Notes under the pieces: generated by a model | Databases searched by the model: none | What the model was told of the DNA's origin: nothing | What the model saw: the letters and a program-made list of their open reading frames with translations, nothing else | Shown: positions 17,478 through 26,053 of the stretch, one piece after another | How the letters are laid out: every line of letters starts with the position of its first letter | Numbering within the stretch: the first letter of the stretch is position 1 | Position numbers and translations under genes: made by a program | DNA from: Caulobacter endophyticus | GTDB lineage: Bacteria; Pseudomonadota; Alphaproteobacteria; Caulobacterales; Caulobacteraceae | Reading direction: 5' to 3' | DNA: 64,000 nucleotides | Assembly (NCBI RefSeq): GCF_003116815.1 | Contig: NZ_QDKQ01000034.1 | Span: 124,001 to 188,000, forward strand

Positions 17478-18136
17478 GCCGGGCCAACAGCCTCCTGGGA
17501 GCCGCCCGCCGGCGGCTCCCCTTTCTGCTTCCGGCCCTGGCGGCCGGAGGGCTGGGCCTGGCGCTCTGCGGCCAGGGCCTGTGGATCCACGCCAAGGCGG
17601 CCCTGGCCCAGGTGCTGCTGGAGCGGGCCTTCGAGCAAAGCCAGCGCCAAGGCGGCGCGCCGGTCCGCCCCTGGAGCTGGGCCGACACCTGGCCCACGGC
17701 CCGCATCGCCTTCCCCAACCAAAGCGAACGGGTGATCGCCCTGGACGGCGCCAGCGGCCAGGCCCTGGCCTTCGGTCCCGGCCATGTGGCCGGCACGCCC
17801 CAGGCCGGCGAGCGGGGCACAGCCGTCTATGCCGCCCACCGCGACACCCACTTCGCGGTGCTGGGCAGGGTCAAACCCGGCGATCCGATCCTGGTCGAGC
17901 GCGCCGACGGCAAGATCGTCCGCTTCGAGGTGACCGGCGCCAGGGTCGTGCGCTGGGACGCCTCGGGCCTGGACCCCCGCGCGCCCGGACAGGGCCTTGC
18001 CCTGGCCACCTGCTGGCCGCTCGACGCCAAGGCCCATGGACCGCTGCGCTACGTGGTCATGGCCAGGCCGGTGGAGACAAGCTTGACCTTGTCCGACCTA
18101 CAGGATCGCAAAGGTATGACCACCTTGACACGATAG
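17474..18136 (+). CDS. Class GN (proteobacterial) sortase
   Basis: This 220-residue sortase has an N-terminal membrane anchor (LPFLLPALAAGGLGLALCG) and the catalytic triad in order: His in VYAAHRDTHF, Cys in LALATCWPLD and Arg in GPLRYVVMARP. The chosen start is TTG at 17474, overlapping the TGA of the substrate gene (TTGA). It is supported by a perfect GGAGGAG at 17461-17467; no ATG fits. The enzyme should cleave its neighbour at LPQTA. Pairing with one dedicated substrate is usual for this Gram-negative class, whose biological role is largely unexplored. Confidence 0.9.
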   Translation: MSRANSLLGAARRRLPFLLPALAAGGLGLALCGQGLWIHAKAALAQVLLERAFEQSQRQGGAPVRPWSWADTWPTARIAFPNQSERVIALDGASGQALAFGPGHVAGTPQAGERGTAVYAAHRDTHFAVLGRVKPGDPILVERADGKIVRFEVTGARVVRWDASGLDPRAPGQGLALATCWPLDAKAHGPLRYVVMARPVETSLTLSDLQDRKGMTTLTR

Positions 18137-18177
18137 GCCTTACCTCGTAGCCGTTCACTCCTGTGACCGCTACCAAC
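18125..18177 (+). promoter_or_regulatory. Possible promoter and operator half-site upstream of TonB receptor 2
   Basis: TTGACA at 18125-18130, overlapping the sortase 3' end, is a consensus -35-like hexamer, but no convincing -10 is seen 17 bases on. CGCTACCAA at 18169-18177 is identical to one arm of the GH74 operator at 31282-31290, while the other arm is poor. Both observations are weak. Confidence 0.3.
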
Positions 18178-18254
18178 CGTATCGCCGGGTAACGGCGGAC
18201 GGCGGCGGTCGAGACGAAAAGCGCGAAAAGCCACAAGCGCCAGGGGAGTGAGAG

Positions 18255-21167
18255 ATGTCGTCCAGCCACCGCACGCGCGGAATCCGCCAGGCCCTGATCG
18301 GGGCCACTTGCCTGACCACTGCCCTGGTCGCCCTGCCAGCCCTGGCCCAGACGGCGCCCGCGCCGCAGGGAAGCGAGGCCGACTCGGTCGAGGAGATCGT
18401 CGTCACCGGCTATCGCAAGAGCCTGGCCGACGCGACCAATGCGAAACGCGAAAGCGTCGCCTTCACCGACTCCGTCTTCGCCGAGGACATCGGCAAGTTT
18501 CCCGACCTCAACATCGCCGAGTCCCTCAACCGCATCCCCGGCGTCCAGCTGACCCGCGAGATCAACGGCGAGGGCCTGAACGTCACCATCCGGGGCCTTG
18601 GCACCAACTTCACCAAGATCCTGCTGAACGGCTCGCAGATCGCGGTGGCCTCGTCGGGCCGCACCGACAGCCAGAACCAGAACCGCGAGGTCGACCTCGA
18701 CCTGTTCCCCACCGAGCTCTTCACCCGGCTAGACGTGCACAAGACCCCGACGGCCGGCATGGTCGAGGGCGGCGTCGCCGGCGTGGTCAACATGCGCAGC
18801 GCCCGCCCCTTCGACTACAAGGGTGACGGCCAGCTGATCTATTCGCTGCAGGCCGGCAAGAACAACCAGGCCGACGACATCAGCCCGCGCGGCTCGCTGA
18901 TCGCCTCCAAGACCTGGGAGACCCCGATCGGCGACTTCGGCCTGCTGGGCGGCGTCGCCATCGCCCGGGTCAAGAGCACCACCACCGGCTTCGAAAGCGT
19001 CGGCTGGTCGAACGCCAACATGACCTGCACCGGCTGCAACGCCACCGGCGGCAACAACTTCAACTGGGCCTCGACCGTGCCGGCCGGCATCACCTCCAAC
19101 GGCCTGACGCCCGGCCAGGCCGTCGACAACGCCCTGCTGGCCGCGCTGAATCCGGGCACGACGCTGCAGCAGCTGTCGGACGCCCAGCTGCCGCGCCTTG
19201 GCCGGGACAGCTGGAGCTCGGGCGAGCGCGACCGCGACTCCTACGTGCTGTCGGCCGAATGGCGCCCCAATGACCAGCTGAACGTCTATTTCGACACCCT
19301 CTATTCCAAGGGCAGCCGCTCGTTCGAGCGCATCGACATGAACTGGGTCGTGCGCAACTCCAACTTCATGGTCCCGGTGGGCGTGAAGGTGAACGGCGAG
19401 GGCGTGGTCACCGAAGGCACGTTCCTCAATTCGCAGTTCTTCCTCGAGTACCGGCCCTACGAGGAAGACGTCGAGGTGCTGAACCTCAACCCCGGCTTCA
19501 CCTGGCGCCCCAACGACTGGATCAAGCTGGACGGCCAGGTGAACTGGAGCCGCAGCGTCTTCTTCCGCGAGGCGCCGACGGTGCTGTTCAATACCCCGCT
19601 GAACTCGGGCCTGAACGTCACCTACGCCAACGGCGGCGGCGACTATCCGTCGATCAAGGCCAACAAGGACCTCAACGATCCGGCCCTGGGCTGGGTGTGG
19701 GCCGGCGGCCGCGTCAACGTGCAGGCCGAAAAGCGCGTCACCCAGACCAAGGGCGCCCATTTCGACCTGACCCTGGGCGACGACAAGGGGACCAACTTCA
19801 AGTTCGGCGTCGCCTATGACGACGTCGGCCGCACGATCACCGCGCTCGACAACTCCGCCCGCTGGCAGGCCTTCACCTGCGGCGGCGGCGGGGTGACGCC
19901 GCAGAGCCCGGTTCCCGCCCCGGTTCCCGCCTGCGACGGCCGCGCCGGCTCGGCCATCGCCCAGGCCAATCTGGCCAGCTACATCAAGCCCGGTCCGCTG
20001 GGCTTCATCACCCTCGACAAGGACCGCTTCTTCACCGACAGCAACTACCAGGCCTTCCTCGACAGCGCCCCGTTCTCGGCCGCCGCCGCCACCGGCGCGG
20101 CCTCGGGCCTGATCCGCGAGAAGACGACCGGCGCCTATGTCGAGGTCAATGGCGCCACCCAGCTCCTGGACCGCGACCTGCGCTTCAACCTCGGCGCCCG
20201 CTACTATTCGACCGACCAGACCATCGAGGGTCCGCAGACGGTCAACGGCGTGCTGTCGTTCCTGTCGCGCACCACCAACTATGACGGCCTGCTGCCCTCG
20301 TTCAACCTGGCCTGGAACCTGCGCGAGGACCTGATCGTCCGCGCCTCGGCCTCGCGCACCGTCACCCGCCCCAACCCCAGCGCCATGCTGCCGGGCACCA
20401 CCTTCGCCGACCCGTCGGCCCAGCAGGCCAACCAGGGCAATCCGAACCTGCAGCCCTACACCTCCAACAACTTCGACATCGGCGGGGAGTGGTACACGGG
20501 CGGCGCGGGCTACATCGGCGTGGCCTTGTTCCGCAAGGAGCTGACCGGCTTCACGGTCAACGGGACCAACACCATCCCGTTCAGCCAGCTGGGCGTGCCC
20601 TTCGACCAGCTGACCAACCTGCAGCAGCAGGCGATCAACAACCGCGGCGGCCCCGACGCGGCCACCGTCACCGTCCAGCAGCAGGTCAACGCCGACGGCG
20701 TGCTGACCATCCTGGGCCAGGAAGTCACCTGGGTGCAGCCGCTGGACTTCCTGCTGGACGGCGCGGGCTTCACCGCCAACGCCACTCACGTCGAGCAGAA
20801 CGCGCGCGGCAACGGCGCCCCGGCCCAGGCCGTCGGCATCTCGCCGTGGACCTACAACGTCACCGGCTACTACGAGAAGCATGGGGCCACGGTGCGGCTG
20901 TCCTATGTCTGGAACGACGCCCAGATCTCGTCGGGTCCGGGCCAGAACGGCATTCCGGTGGCCACCATCAACACCGACGCCCGCGGGCAATGGGACCTGT
21001 CGGCCAGCTACCAGTTCGACAAGCTGCCGACCCAGCCGCGCGTCAGCCTGGACGTCATCAACATCACCGAGGAAGCCCAGCGCAGCCCGTTCCAGTGGGA
21101 CAGCGCCGCCTACACCTACTACCAGCCCGGCCGCCAGATCATGCTCGGGATCCGCGGCAAGTTCTGA
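18255..21167 (+). CDS. TonB-dependent outer-membrane receptor 2
   Basis: This 970-residue receptor has a signal peptide ending LPALAQ and a TonB box (VEEIVVTGYRKSLADA). The plug domain shows SVFAEDIGKFPDLNIAESLN, RIPGVQLTREINGEGLNVTI and RGLGTNFTKILLNG. The barrel ends GIRGKF with the terminal Phe. The plug sequence belongs to the large subfamily found with carbohydrate or aromatic substrates in Caulobacterales; the substrate cannot be read from sequence. GGGGAGTGAGAG directly precedes ATG 18255. It follows the sortase gene by 118 bases but has its own upstream region, so co-transcription is uncertain. A strong terminator follows, and a TetR gene lies beyond that. Confidence 0.9.
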   Translation: MSSSHRTRGIRQALIGATCLTTALVALPALAQTAPAPQGSEADSVEEIVVTGYRKSLADATNAKRESVAFTDSVFAEDIGKFPDLNIAESLNRIPGVQLTREINGEGLNVTIRGLGTNFTKILLNGSQIAVASSGRTDSQNQNREVDLDLFPTELFTRLDVHKTPTAGMVEGGVAGVVNMRSARPFDYKGDGQLIYSLQAGKNNQADDISPRGSLIASKTWETPIGDFGLLGGVAIARVKSTTTGFESVGWSNANMTCTGCNATGGNNFNWASTVPAGITSNGLTPGQAVDNALLAALNPGTTLQQLSDAQLPRLGRDSWSSGERDRDSYVLSAEWRPNDQLNVYFDTLYSKGSRSFERIDMNWVVRNSNFMVPVGVKVNGEGVVTEGTFLNSQFFLEYRPYEEDVEVLNLNPGFTWRPNDWIKLDGQVNWSRSVFFREAPTVLFNTPLNSGLNVTYANGGGDYPSIKANKDLNDPALGWVWAGGRVNVQAEKRVTQTKGAHFDLTLGDDKGTNFKFGVAYDDVGRTITALDNSARWQAFTCGGGGVTPQSPVPAPVPACDGRAGSAIAQANLASYIKPGPLGFITLDKDRFFTDSNYQAFLDSAPFSAAAATGAASGLIREKTTGAYVEVNGATQLLDRDLRFNLGARYYSTDQTIEGPQTVNGVLSFLSRTTNYDGLLPSFNLAWNLREDLIVRASASRTVTRPNPSAMLPGTTFADPSAQQANQGNPNLQPYTSNNFDIGGEWYTGGAGYIGVALFRKELTGFTVNGTNTIPFSQLGVPFDQLTNLQQQAINNRGGPDAATVTVQQQVNADGVLTILGQEVTWVQPLDFLLDGAGFTANATHVEQNARGNGAPAQAVGISPWTYNVTGYYEKHGATVRLSYVWNDAQISSGPGQNGIPVATINTDARGQWDLSASYQFDKLPTQPRVSLDVINITEEAQRSPFQWDSAAYTYYQPGRQIMLGIRGKF

Positions 21168-21277
21168 TCCGGAGCGTGGCAGCCGAACGCGTGGGCGGTT
21201 TCGGCGCCTGCCACGCGACAACGAAAACCTCTTCACAAGCTTCGCGTGGCCGACCTTCCCAGCGCCATGCGGTTTTG

Positions 21278-21311
21278 GCGGCGCATCCTCCCCGGATGCG
21301 CCGCTTTTTTT
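21278..21311 (+). terminator. Rho-independent terminator after TonB receptor 2
   Basis: GCGGCGCATCC (21278-21288) and GGATGCGCCGC (21294-21304) form an 11-bp perfect stem with a 5-base loop, followed directly by seven T. It is the most canonical terminator in the window. Confidence 0.9.
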
Positions 21312-21346
21312 GACCATCGTTCGCAAAAGCGCTCTAGGTTGCGGCC

Positions 21347-21958
21347 ATGGACTTCGAGCCCGGCCCGCCCCCAGAAACGCTTTCCGAACCGCCCGCCAAG
21401 CGCCGTGGCCCCGGCCGCCCGCGCGACCCCGAGGTGGAACGCCGCCTCAAGCGCGCGGCGCTGGAGGTGCTGGCCCAGCACGGCATGTCGGGCCTGACCC
21501 TGGAGAAGATCTGCGACAAGGCCGGCGCCCCGCGCGCCACCTTCTATCGCCGCTGGGCCACGCCGATGCAGGCCGTGGGCGAGGCCTTCAACGAGGCCTT
21601 CCTGTTCGAGACCCTGCCCGACACCGGCGACGTTGTCGGCGACCTGGTGGCCCTCGGCCAGGCGATGATCAACCTTTACAACGACCCGGTCGTCGGCCCC
21701 TGCATGAGCTTCCTGATCGCCGAGAGCCGCGTGCGGCCCGAGCTGTTCCAGAACGGCCAGGAGGATTTCCAGCGCCGCCGCGCCTACAACCGCCAGGTCG
21801 TCGAGCGCGCCATCGCCCGCGGCGACATCGCCTCCGACACCGACGCAGATCTGGTGATCGACGTCATCAGCGGCCTGGCCATGAACAACCAGGCCACCCG
21901 GAGACCGCTGACCCGCGAGATGCTGGAGTTCGTGGTCCGGCGGCTGCTGGGGCTCTAG
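21347..21958 (+). CDS. TetR-family transcriptional regulator 1
   Basis: The 203-residue protein has an acidic, Pro-rich tail, then KRRGPGRPRDPEVERRLKRA leading into the TetR helix-turn-helix (LEVLAQHGMSGLTLEKICDK, then AGAPRATFYRRWATPMQ, about residues 37-85). A helical ligand domain follows. The GRPRD hook before the HTH is common in this branch. ATG 21347 lies 36 bases after the terminator of the preceding receptor gene. The target is unknown; the upstream receptor gene is one candidate. Confidence 0.85.
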   Translation: MDFEPGPPPETLSEPPAKRRGPGRPRDPEVERRLKRAALEVLAQHGMSGLTLEKICDKAGAPRATFYRRWATPMQAVGEAFNEAFLFETLPDTGDVVGDLVALGQAMINLYNDPVVGPCMSFLIAESRVRPELFQNGQEDFQRRRAYNRQVVERAIARGDIASDTDADLVIDVISGLAMNNQATRRPLTREMLEFVVRRLLGL

Positions 21959-21960
21959 GG

Positions 21961-22089
21961 ACCTCCCCCTCTGGGGGAGGCGGCCGAAGGCCGGTGGGGG
22001 GCCGTTTTCAACCTCCGCTGAGTCGGCTAGCCACCTGTTTACTCCCCCCCTCCGATCGCTACGCGATCGCCTCCCCCACAGGGGGAGGT
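21961..22089. repeat. Paired CCTCCCCC hairpin elements
   Basis: Two hairpins of the same family bracket the gap: CCTCCCCCTCTGGGGGAGG at 21962-21980 and CCTCCCCCACAGGGGGAGG at 22071-22089. Between them are a GGCCG-AAGG-CCGG hairpin and the palindrome GATCGCTACGCGATC. A third copy of the outer element lies at 3831-3856. This is a composite dispersed repeat with no coding capacity. Confidence 0.7.
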
Positions 22090-22134
22090 TTCTAGCGGGC
22101 GACTTCCACCGCTAAAGGATCACTCGCACCCACC

Positions 22135-22163
22135 TTGTAAACAAACCGACCAAGCGGTATCTT
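22135..22163 (+). promoter_or_regulatory. Promoter of the SMR/TetR pair with an embedded operator
   Basis: TTGTAA (22135-22140), a 17-base spacer and TATCTT (22158-22163) give a well-spaced sigma-70-like promoter. The spacer contains ACCGACCAAGCGGT (22145-22158), an interrupted inverted repeat of ACCG/CGGT. Its position would let a repressor block polymerase. The TetR product encoded two genes downstream is the natural candidate. Confidence 0.5.
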
Positions 22164-22189
22164 ACAGACCTCCCTACCCGAGGTCCCGC

Positions 22190-22534
22190 TTGTCCGTCCC
22201 CGCCTCCGCCTACGCCTTTCTCGCCGGCGCCATTGTCGCCGAAGTCGCCGGCACCACCTTCCTGCAGAAGTCCGAGCAGTTCACCCGGCTGGCGCCCAGC
22301 CTGGCCACCGCCGGCCTCTACGCCCTGGCGTTCTTCCTGCTGTCGATCGCACTCAAGCACATGCCGCTGGCCGTCGCCTACGCCATCTGGAGCGGGGTCG
22401 GGATCGTGCTGACCGCGGTGATCGGCGCCGTCCTCTTCCGCCAAATGCTCGACCTGCCGGCGATGATCGGCATCGGCCTGATCGTCAGCGGCGTGGTCGT
22501 CGCCCAGCTCTTCTCGCGCACCCTGGGGCATTGA
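22190..22534 (+). CDS. Small multidrug resistance (SMR/EmrE-type) efflux protein
   Basis: The 114-residue protein has four predicted transmembrane helices. The conserved membrane Glu is in helix 1 (AIVAEVAGTTFLQKSEQFTR), and the SMR signatures ALKHMPLAVAYAIWSGVGIV and LIVSGVVVAQLFS are present. It exports cationic drugs or guanidinium-like compounds as a dimer, driven by protons. The start is TTG at 22190, supported by GAGGT six bases upstream; no ATG fits before helix 1. Its stop overlaps the ATG of the TetR gene that follows. Confidence 0.9.
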   Translation: MSVPASAYAFLAGAIVAEVAGTTFLQKSEQFTRLAPSLATAGLYALAFFLLSIALKHMPLAVAYAIWSGVGIVLTAVIGAVLFRQMLDLPAMIGIGLIVSGVVVAQLFSRTLGH

Positions 22535-23094
22535 TGAGCACCACCGCCTACAACCGCCCCAAGCAGCCCGAGCAGGTGCGCCGCGCCCTGCTGGAGGCCG
22601 CCGTCGCCCTGGCAGAAGAGCAGGGCCTGGGCGGCATCACGGTCCAGGCCGTGGCCGACCGCGCCGGCGTCACCAAGGGCGGCCTGTTCCACCATTTCGC
22701 CAACAAACAGGCGCTGATAGACGCCGTCTTCGATTTCATGCTCGAGCAGATGGAAGAGTCGCTCGACCGCCTGATGGCGCAGGACGAGGGCGGCCACGGC
22801 GCCTTCACCCGCGCCTATGTGATCTCGACCTTCGAGTGCTGCGACATGGCGCTCAGCGGCCAGGCCTTGACCATTTCGATGGTCACCGACCCGGCCCTGC
22901 GCCGCCGGTGGCGCGGCTGGATCGACGCGCGCCTGGCCCGTCACGCCGACACAGACTCCGCCCCAAGCCTGCACGTCGTGCGCCTGGCCGCCGACGGCTA
23001 CTGGTTCGCCCGCGTGCTGCACGACGGAGACCCTGGCGGCGAGCCACCCGAGGCGCTGCAGGCGCGGTTGATCGCCCTGACCCGCGAGACCTGA
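22534..23094 (+). CDS. TetR-family repressor 2, coupled to SMR efflux gene
   Basis: The 186-residue protein has an N-terminal helix-turn-helix (about residues 14-60: VRRALLEAAVALAEEQGLGG, then ADRAGVTKGGLFHHFANKQA) and an all-helical effector domain of the YcdC/TetR_C kind. The ATG shares its A with the SMR stop codon (TGATG), so the two genes are expressed together. The repressor most likely regulates this operon through the operator in the 22135-22163 promoter and responds to an efflux substrate. Confidence 0.87.
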   Translation: MSTTAYNRPKQPEQVRRALLEAAVALAEEQGLGGITVQAVADRAGVTKGGLFHHFANKQALIDAVFDFMLEQMEESLDRLMAQDEGGHGAFTRAYVISTFECCDMALSGQALTISMVTDPALRRRWRGWIDARLARHADTDSAPSLHVVRLAADGYWFARVLHDGDPGGEPPEALQARLIALTRET

Positions 23095-23096
23095 GG

Positions 23097-23225
23097 ATGG
23101 TCTTTCTTCGCCTGCACTGGGCGCTGCTGCCCGAGACGCCGCCCGCCGACGAGACCGCGCCGCAGCACGACGCGCCCGACGAGCCGCCGCTTGAACCGCC
23201 GCTGGAAACGCCGACGGCGGCCTGA
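23097..23225 (+). CDS. Possible 42-residue proline/glutamate-rich peptide
   Basis: An ATG at 23097, two bases after the TetR stop, opens a 42-codon frame beginning MVFLRLHWALLPETPP and continuing as an acidic Pro-rich tail to TGA 23223-23225. GAGG directly abuts the ATG, too close for a good ribosome site, though translation could be re-initiated from the preceding stop. It could equally be chance coding in the gap before the convergent GGDEF-EAL gene. Confidence 0.3.
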   Translation: MVFLRLHWALLPETPPADETAPQHDAPDEPPLEPPLETPTAA

Positions 23226-23232
23226 CCGCGGC

Positions 23233-25311
23233 CTATCCGGCGAAGCCGCCGACGAACCCCGGCACCTTCTCCGGCGGCATGGGGCGGCTGAAGTGGTAGC
23301 CCTGCACCTGGTCGCAGCCATAGGCGGCAAGGGCTTCCAGCTGCTCGCGGTCCTCGACGCCCTCGGCGACCACCTTCATGCCCATCGAACTGCCCAGGGT
23401 GATCACCGCCTTGACGATGGCGGCGTCCTCGGCGTTCTGGACGAAGCCCTTGTCGATCTTCAGTCGGTCGATCGGGAACTGGCGCAGGTTGGCGAGGCTC
23501 GCATAGCCGGTGCCGAAGTCGTCCAGGGCGATCATCACCCCGGCCGCGTGCAGCTTGCGCACCGTGTCGCTGACCACATCCGAGGCCCAGCCCATGTAGA
23601 CCGTCTCGGTGACCTCGATGGTCAGGCGATCGCACGGCACGTTCCAGCGGGCCAGGCGCTCCTGCACCTCCTCGGCCAGGCGACCCGAGCGGAACTGGGC
23701 GGCCGAGATGTTGACCGCCACCCGGCCGAATTCGATGCCGGCGTCCAGCCAGGCGCGCATCTGCTTCAGCGCCGTCTCGAAGGCCACCTCGCCCAGCTTC
23801 AGCGACAGGTCCTGGTCCTCGAAGGCGGCCATGAAGCGGTCGGGCGTCAGCACCCCCTGCTCGGGATGGGCCCAGCGCATCAGCGCCTCGAAGCCGGCCA
23901 CCGAGCCGCTCTCCAGGTCGATCACCGGCTGGTAGTAGAGGATGAACTCGTCGGCCTCGATCGCCGCGCGCACGTCGCGCAGCAGCTCCAGACGCTGCTC
24001 AAGGGCCGAGCGCATCGACGGGTCGAACAGGATCGAGCGGTTGCGCCCTTCGTCCTTGGCCCGATAGAGCGCGATATCGGCGTTCTTGAAGATGTGATGC
24101 GGGTCGGCGTCGGGATCGCCGTGCAGGGCCGCCCCGATGCTGGCGCTGACCGAGAAGCTGCGGCCCCCGTGCTGGATCGGCTGGCGCAGCAGGTCCTGCA
24201 GCGACTTGATCGGCCGCAGCATGTCGCCCTCGCCGTGCAGGCCGCGCAGGATCACCGCGAACTCGTCGCCGCCCAGCCGCGCCACGGTGTCGCCCGAGCG
24301 GAAGGCGTGGCGCAGGACGTCGGCCAGCCGCCGCAGCAGGGCGTCGCCGGCGTCGTGGCCCAGGGTGTCGTTGATGTCCTTGAAGTGATCGACGTCGATC
24401 ATGATCAGGCCGAAGATCTCGCCGACCATCTCCGAGGCGTCGACCGCCTCCTGGAACTTGCGCTGGAAATAGGCGCGGTTGGGCAGCCCCGTGAGCGGAT
24501 CGCGGAAGGCCAGGTTCTCCACGGCCTCGGTCTGACGGCGCCGGTCGGTTATGTCCTTGAACAGGTTGACCAGCCGCTCGGGCTTGCCGTCGGCGCCCAG
24601 GAAGCGCTTGCCGACCGAGCGCACCCAGGTCTCGACCCCGTCGTCGCGGTTGAGGCGGAACTCGAACACGGCGGCCTCGCCGTCGCGTCGGGCGCGCATG
24701 ATCTGGGCCATCCGCTCGCGGTCGTCCTCGTGCACGATCTCCAGCGGATCGCGGTCGAACAGGCACCACTTCTCCAGCTCCAGGCAGGTGCCCGAGACGT
24801 AGACCTCGCCGGTCTTCAGATCGATCTCGCGCACCATCAGGTCGTCGAGCTCCAGCGCCAGCTTCAGGCGCTGCTCGTTGCGCTCGGCCCGCAGGGCGGT
24901 CTGGGCGTAGCCGGTGACGTCGCGGGCCGTGACGATGACGGCGAAGATCACGCCCTCGTCGCTGCGGCAGGCGGCGAACTCGCTGCGCCAGATGCGCTGT
25001 CCGTCATGCCCGGCCTGGGCGCGATAGCGCGAAAACGGCTCGCCGGTCGCCAGGCAGCGCTCCAGGCTCTCGACGTCCTCGCGGTTCATCAGGCAGCGGG
25101 AGAAGGGCTCGCCCGGATGCAGGTTCGGGGTCAGGTTCTCGTCGCGCCACTCGGCGCTCAGCGCGACCAGCCGGCCGCTGCGGTCGATCAGGGCCGCGGC
25201 GAACGGCGCATGCGCGACGAAGGCCTCGAACGAGGCCATTCGAAGCCGCAATTGCGCGTGGATGTCATCGGCCGCCATGGACGGCGCGGGCTTCAGGGCC
25301 ATGGAGAGCAT
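23233..25311 (-). CDS. PAS-GGDEF-EAL cyclic-di-GMP signalling protein
   Basis: This 692-residue cytoplasmic protein begins with two PAS-like regions (about 25-135 and 145-265; the second ends VNLFKDITDRRRQTEAVENL). A GGDEF domain (about 265-430) with intact active site ARLGGDEFAVILRG follows, then an EAL domain (about 440-690) with GFEALMRW, VTETVYMGW, IALDDFGTGYASL and VVAEGVED. Both catalytic signatures are complete, so either synthesis or hydrolysis of c-di-GMP is possible; many such hybrids act mainly as phosphodiesterases. There are no membrane segments. The first ATG at 25311 is used, with another at 25302. Confidence 0.9.
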   Translation of the reverse strand: MLSMALKPAPSMAADDIHAQLRLRMASFEAFVAHAPFAAALIDRSGRLVALSAEWRDENLTPNLHPGEPFSRCLMNREDVESLERCLATGEPFSRYRAQAGHDGQRIWRSEFAACRSDEGVIFAVIVTARDVTGYAQTALRAERNEQRLKLALELDDLMVREIDLKTGEVYVSGTCLELEKWCLFDRDPLEIVHEDDRERMAQIMRARRDGEAAVFEFRLNRDDGVETWVRSVGKRFLGADGKPERLVNLFKDITDRRRQTEAVENLAFRDPLTGLPNRAYFQRKFQEAVDASEMVGEIFGLIMIDVDHFKDINDTLGHDAGDALLRRLADVLRHAFRSGDTVARLGGDEFAVILRGLHGEGDMLRPIKSLQDLLRQPIQHGGRSFSVSASIGAALHGDPDADPHHIFKNADIALYRAKDEGRNRSILFDPSMRSALEQRLELLRDVRAAIEADEFILYYQPVIDLESGSVAGFEALMRWAHPEQGVLTPDRFMAAFEDQDLSLKLGEVAFETALKQMRAWLDAGIEFGRVAVNISAAQFRSGRLAEEVQERLARWNVPCDRLTIEVTETVYMGWASDVVSDTVRKLHAAGVMIALDDFGTGYASLANLRQFPIDRLKIDKGFVQNAEDAAIVKAVITLGSSMGMKVVAEGVEDREQLEALAAYGCDQVQGYHFSRPMPPEKVPGFVGGFAG

Positions 25312-25581
25312 TCTGCTGTCGGCTTCCCGACGTTGTTCTTGGACGTGTCCTCAACCGAACAGTGAAACGCTCTTCCATAAGAAAAGGTATCTTTCGACGA
25401 ACATCGTTGTGCATCGTCGGAGAGCCGACGCTGGGCCTGATCGACGACGATTTTGCCTGTCGTCCTGCGGGCGCCATGAGAAATCCTGCGGGCCTCGCGC
25501 ACGGCGCCGCATTGACATTCGGCGCCGTCGCTCCGAAAACGCGGCCGCGTTACGTCCGTCCCAGAAAGCCGCCAAGTTCCG

Positions 25582-25923
25582 ATGACCTACATCGTCACCG
25601 ACGCCTGCATCCGCTGCAAGTTCATGGACTGCGTCGAGGTGTGCCCGGTGGATTGCTTCTACGAGGGCGAGAACACCCTCGTGATCAATCCGGACGAATG
25701 CATCGACTGCGGCGTCTGCGAGCCGGAATGCCCGGTCGACGCCATCAAGCCGGACACCGAGGACGACGCCGACGGCAAGTGGCTGCGGATCAACTCCGAA
25801 TACGCCAAGGTCTGGCCTAACATCACCGTGAAGGGCGAGCCGCCGGCCGACCGCGCCGACTTCGAGCGCGAAACCGGCAAGTTCGAGAAGTACTTCAGCG
25901 AAAAGCCCGGCAAGGGCTCCTGA
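25582..25923 (+). CDS. fdxA: FdxA, seven-iron ferredoxin
   Basis: This 113-residue ferredoxin starts [27 protein letters not shown] and continues with [16 protein letters not shown]. The first cluster-binding region has the spacing of a 3Fe-4S site and the second of a 4Fe-4S site, as in the Azotobacter FdI/FdxA group. The C-terminal extension (about 50 residues) is usual for alphaproteobacterial FdxA. It is an electron carrier of uncertain partner. Two hairpins follow it before carD; FdxA and CarD/CdnL genes are often neighbours in alphaproteobacteria. Confidence 0.93.
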   Translation: MTYIVTDACIRCKFMDCVEVCPVDCFYEGENTLVINPDECIDCGVCEPECPVDAIKPDTEDDADGKWLRINSEYAKVWPNITVKGEPPADRADFERETGKFEKYFSEKPGKGS

Positions 25924-25954
25924 TCCACGCAAAATCCGGCGTGCGAGCGCGCCA

Positions 25955-25978
25955 GGGTTAGGTGTGCGCAGCTAACCC
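25955..25978 (+). terminator. Hairpin after fdxA
   Basis: GGGTTAG (25955-25961) and CTAACCC (25972-25978) form a 7-bp stem with a 10-base loop, 32 bases after the fdxA stop. It is followed by TCGGGCGCGCCCGA (25981-25994), a perfect 14-bp palindrome. There is no T-run. Confidence 0.45.
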
Positions 25979-26010
25979 GCTCGGGCGCGCCCGAGATGTT
26001 TGAATCTAAA

Positions 26011-26053
26011 GCCCGCCGACCATTTTTGGACGTTCCATCCAAAAATGGCGGGC
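26011..26053 (+). other. Long A/T-cored hairpin in the fdxA-carD gap
   Basis: CCATTTTTGGA (26020-26030) pairs perfectly with TCCAAAAATGG (26038-26048), extended by GCCCG/CGGGC after a 4-base bulge. The rest of the 428-base gap (to 26351) holds the presumed carD promoter and leader. I see no further gene in it. Confidence 0.5.

Noticed and set aside
23191-25365. 724-codon frame opposite the GGDEF-EAL gene
   Set aside because: Antisense shadow; the minus strand encodes intact PAS, GGDEF and EAL motifs, while the plus-strand product has no recognisable pattern.
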